A stretch of DNA of 64,000 bases from Sinorhizobium sojae CCBAU 05684. Its GTDB lineage: Bacteria > Pseudomonadota > Alphaproteobacteria > Rhizobiales > Rhizobiaceae. A model generated the notes under the pieces. It did not search any database, was not told the DNA's origin, and worked only from the letters and a program-made list of their open reading frames with translations. The stretch lies in contig NZ_CP023067.1 in the NCBI RefSeq assembly GCF_002288525.1, positions 310,001 to 374,000 of the forward strand, given 5' to 3'. Numbering within the stretch: position 1 is the stretch's first letter; every line of letters begins with the position of its first letter. This document shows positions 63,873 to 64,000 of the stretch, in pieces. The position numbers were made by a program, and so were the translations under genes.

Positions 63873-63976
63873 AAAGTTCAAGTTACGGTGAAGAACCTAA
63901 CTCTTCCCCGCAGGGTATGAGCCAATAGACCCTGCTGCTTGCCCGGTACATGCCAAGACGTGTACCGGGCTTTTTT
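63873..63976 (+). ncRNA. Candidate small RNA with two hairpins and an intrinsic terminator
   Basis: The plus-strand segment ends in GCCCGGTACA/TGTACCGGGC plus six T (63941-63976), an excellent terminator. A second hairpin GCAGGGT/ACCCTGC lies just upstream, and the unpaired CTCTTCCCC stretch resembles a pyrimidine-rich seed of trans-acting RNAs. No open reading frame ends near the terminator. The 5' end is not determined. Confidence 0.45.
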
Positions 63977-64000
63977 ATGCGCTCGCCGAACACTGTCAGT

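Overview
The window looks like a chromosomal segment of a Sinorhizobium/Ensifer-type alphaproteobacterium (Rhizobiales). The evidence is the GC-rich coding style, a RirA iron regulator, the acsA2 - cbrA - phaP - mmsA - fbpA - rirA - dpp gene order I associate with the S. meliloti chromosome, a NepR/PhyR general-stress pair, a tRNA-His with U72/A73 and no G-1, and eight copies of the rhizobial palindromic RIME-type intergenic repeat. Species cannot be fixed from the sequence alone.

Layout. 1-5.4 kb: 3' end of a short-chain-acyl type XRE regulator, then a polyamine ABC transporter (potFGHI). 5.4-18.6 kb: an AsmA-like protein, acetoacetyl-CoA synthetase (acsA2), an Fe3+-type ABC permease, the large PAS histidine kinase CbrA, a phasin, tRNA-His, and a LysR regulator divergent from methylmalonate-semialdehyde dehydrogenase. 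18.7-23.2 kb: a DUF898/M48 protease pair, a thioesterase, an Fe3+-binding protein and rirA. 23.7-29.6 kb: a dipeptide ABC operon (dppABCDF) and ridA. 30-37 kb: an AI-2E family permease, PhyR, NepR, small envelope proteins, a DadA-like oxidoreductase and an MgtC-like protein. 37-50.3 kb: an accessory-looking stretch with a FAH-family enzyme, a seven-repeat cysteine-rich exported protein, several small membrane or hypothetical proteins, an SLC13-type permease with RCK domains, a second AI-2E permease, NhaA and a transglutaminase. 50.7-64 kb: tRNA-Gln, ppx/gppA and rlmE, an MFS exporter, an exported metallo-beta-lactamase-fold protein, guaB, MAPEG, zinc alcohol dehydrogenase, dienelactone hydrolase, oxyR, another LysR gene and a DUF1127 gene.

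How it works together. Two regulatory themes emerge. First, six intergenic matches to the alphaproteobacterial general-stress (EcfG/RpoE2) promoter, GGAAC-N16/17-CGTT, all point at genes. Five head small, envelope or membrane genes, or a LysR gene, and one heads the AI-2E permease beside nepR/phyR. The window therefore carries both the anti-sigma/anti-anti-sigma switch and part of its likely regulon, but not the sigma factor itself. Second, acsA2 and phaP, both polyhydroxybutyrate-cycle genes, share an identical 9-bp half-palindromic TGC motif (in opposite orientation) at their promoters, which suggests a common PhaR/AniA-type repressor. Further candidate control sites are a CtrA-type box upstream of cbrA, an FNR/FixK-type palindrome upstream of adhP, and a terminator-like hairpin in the guaB leader. 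No integrase, transposase, CRISPR array or rRNA gene was seen.
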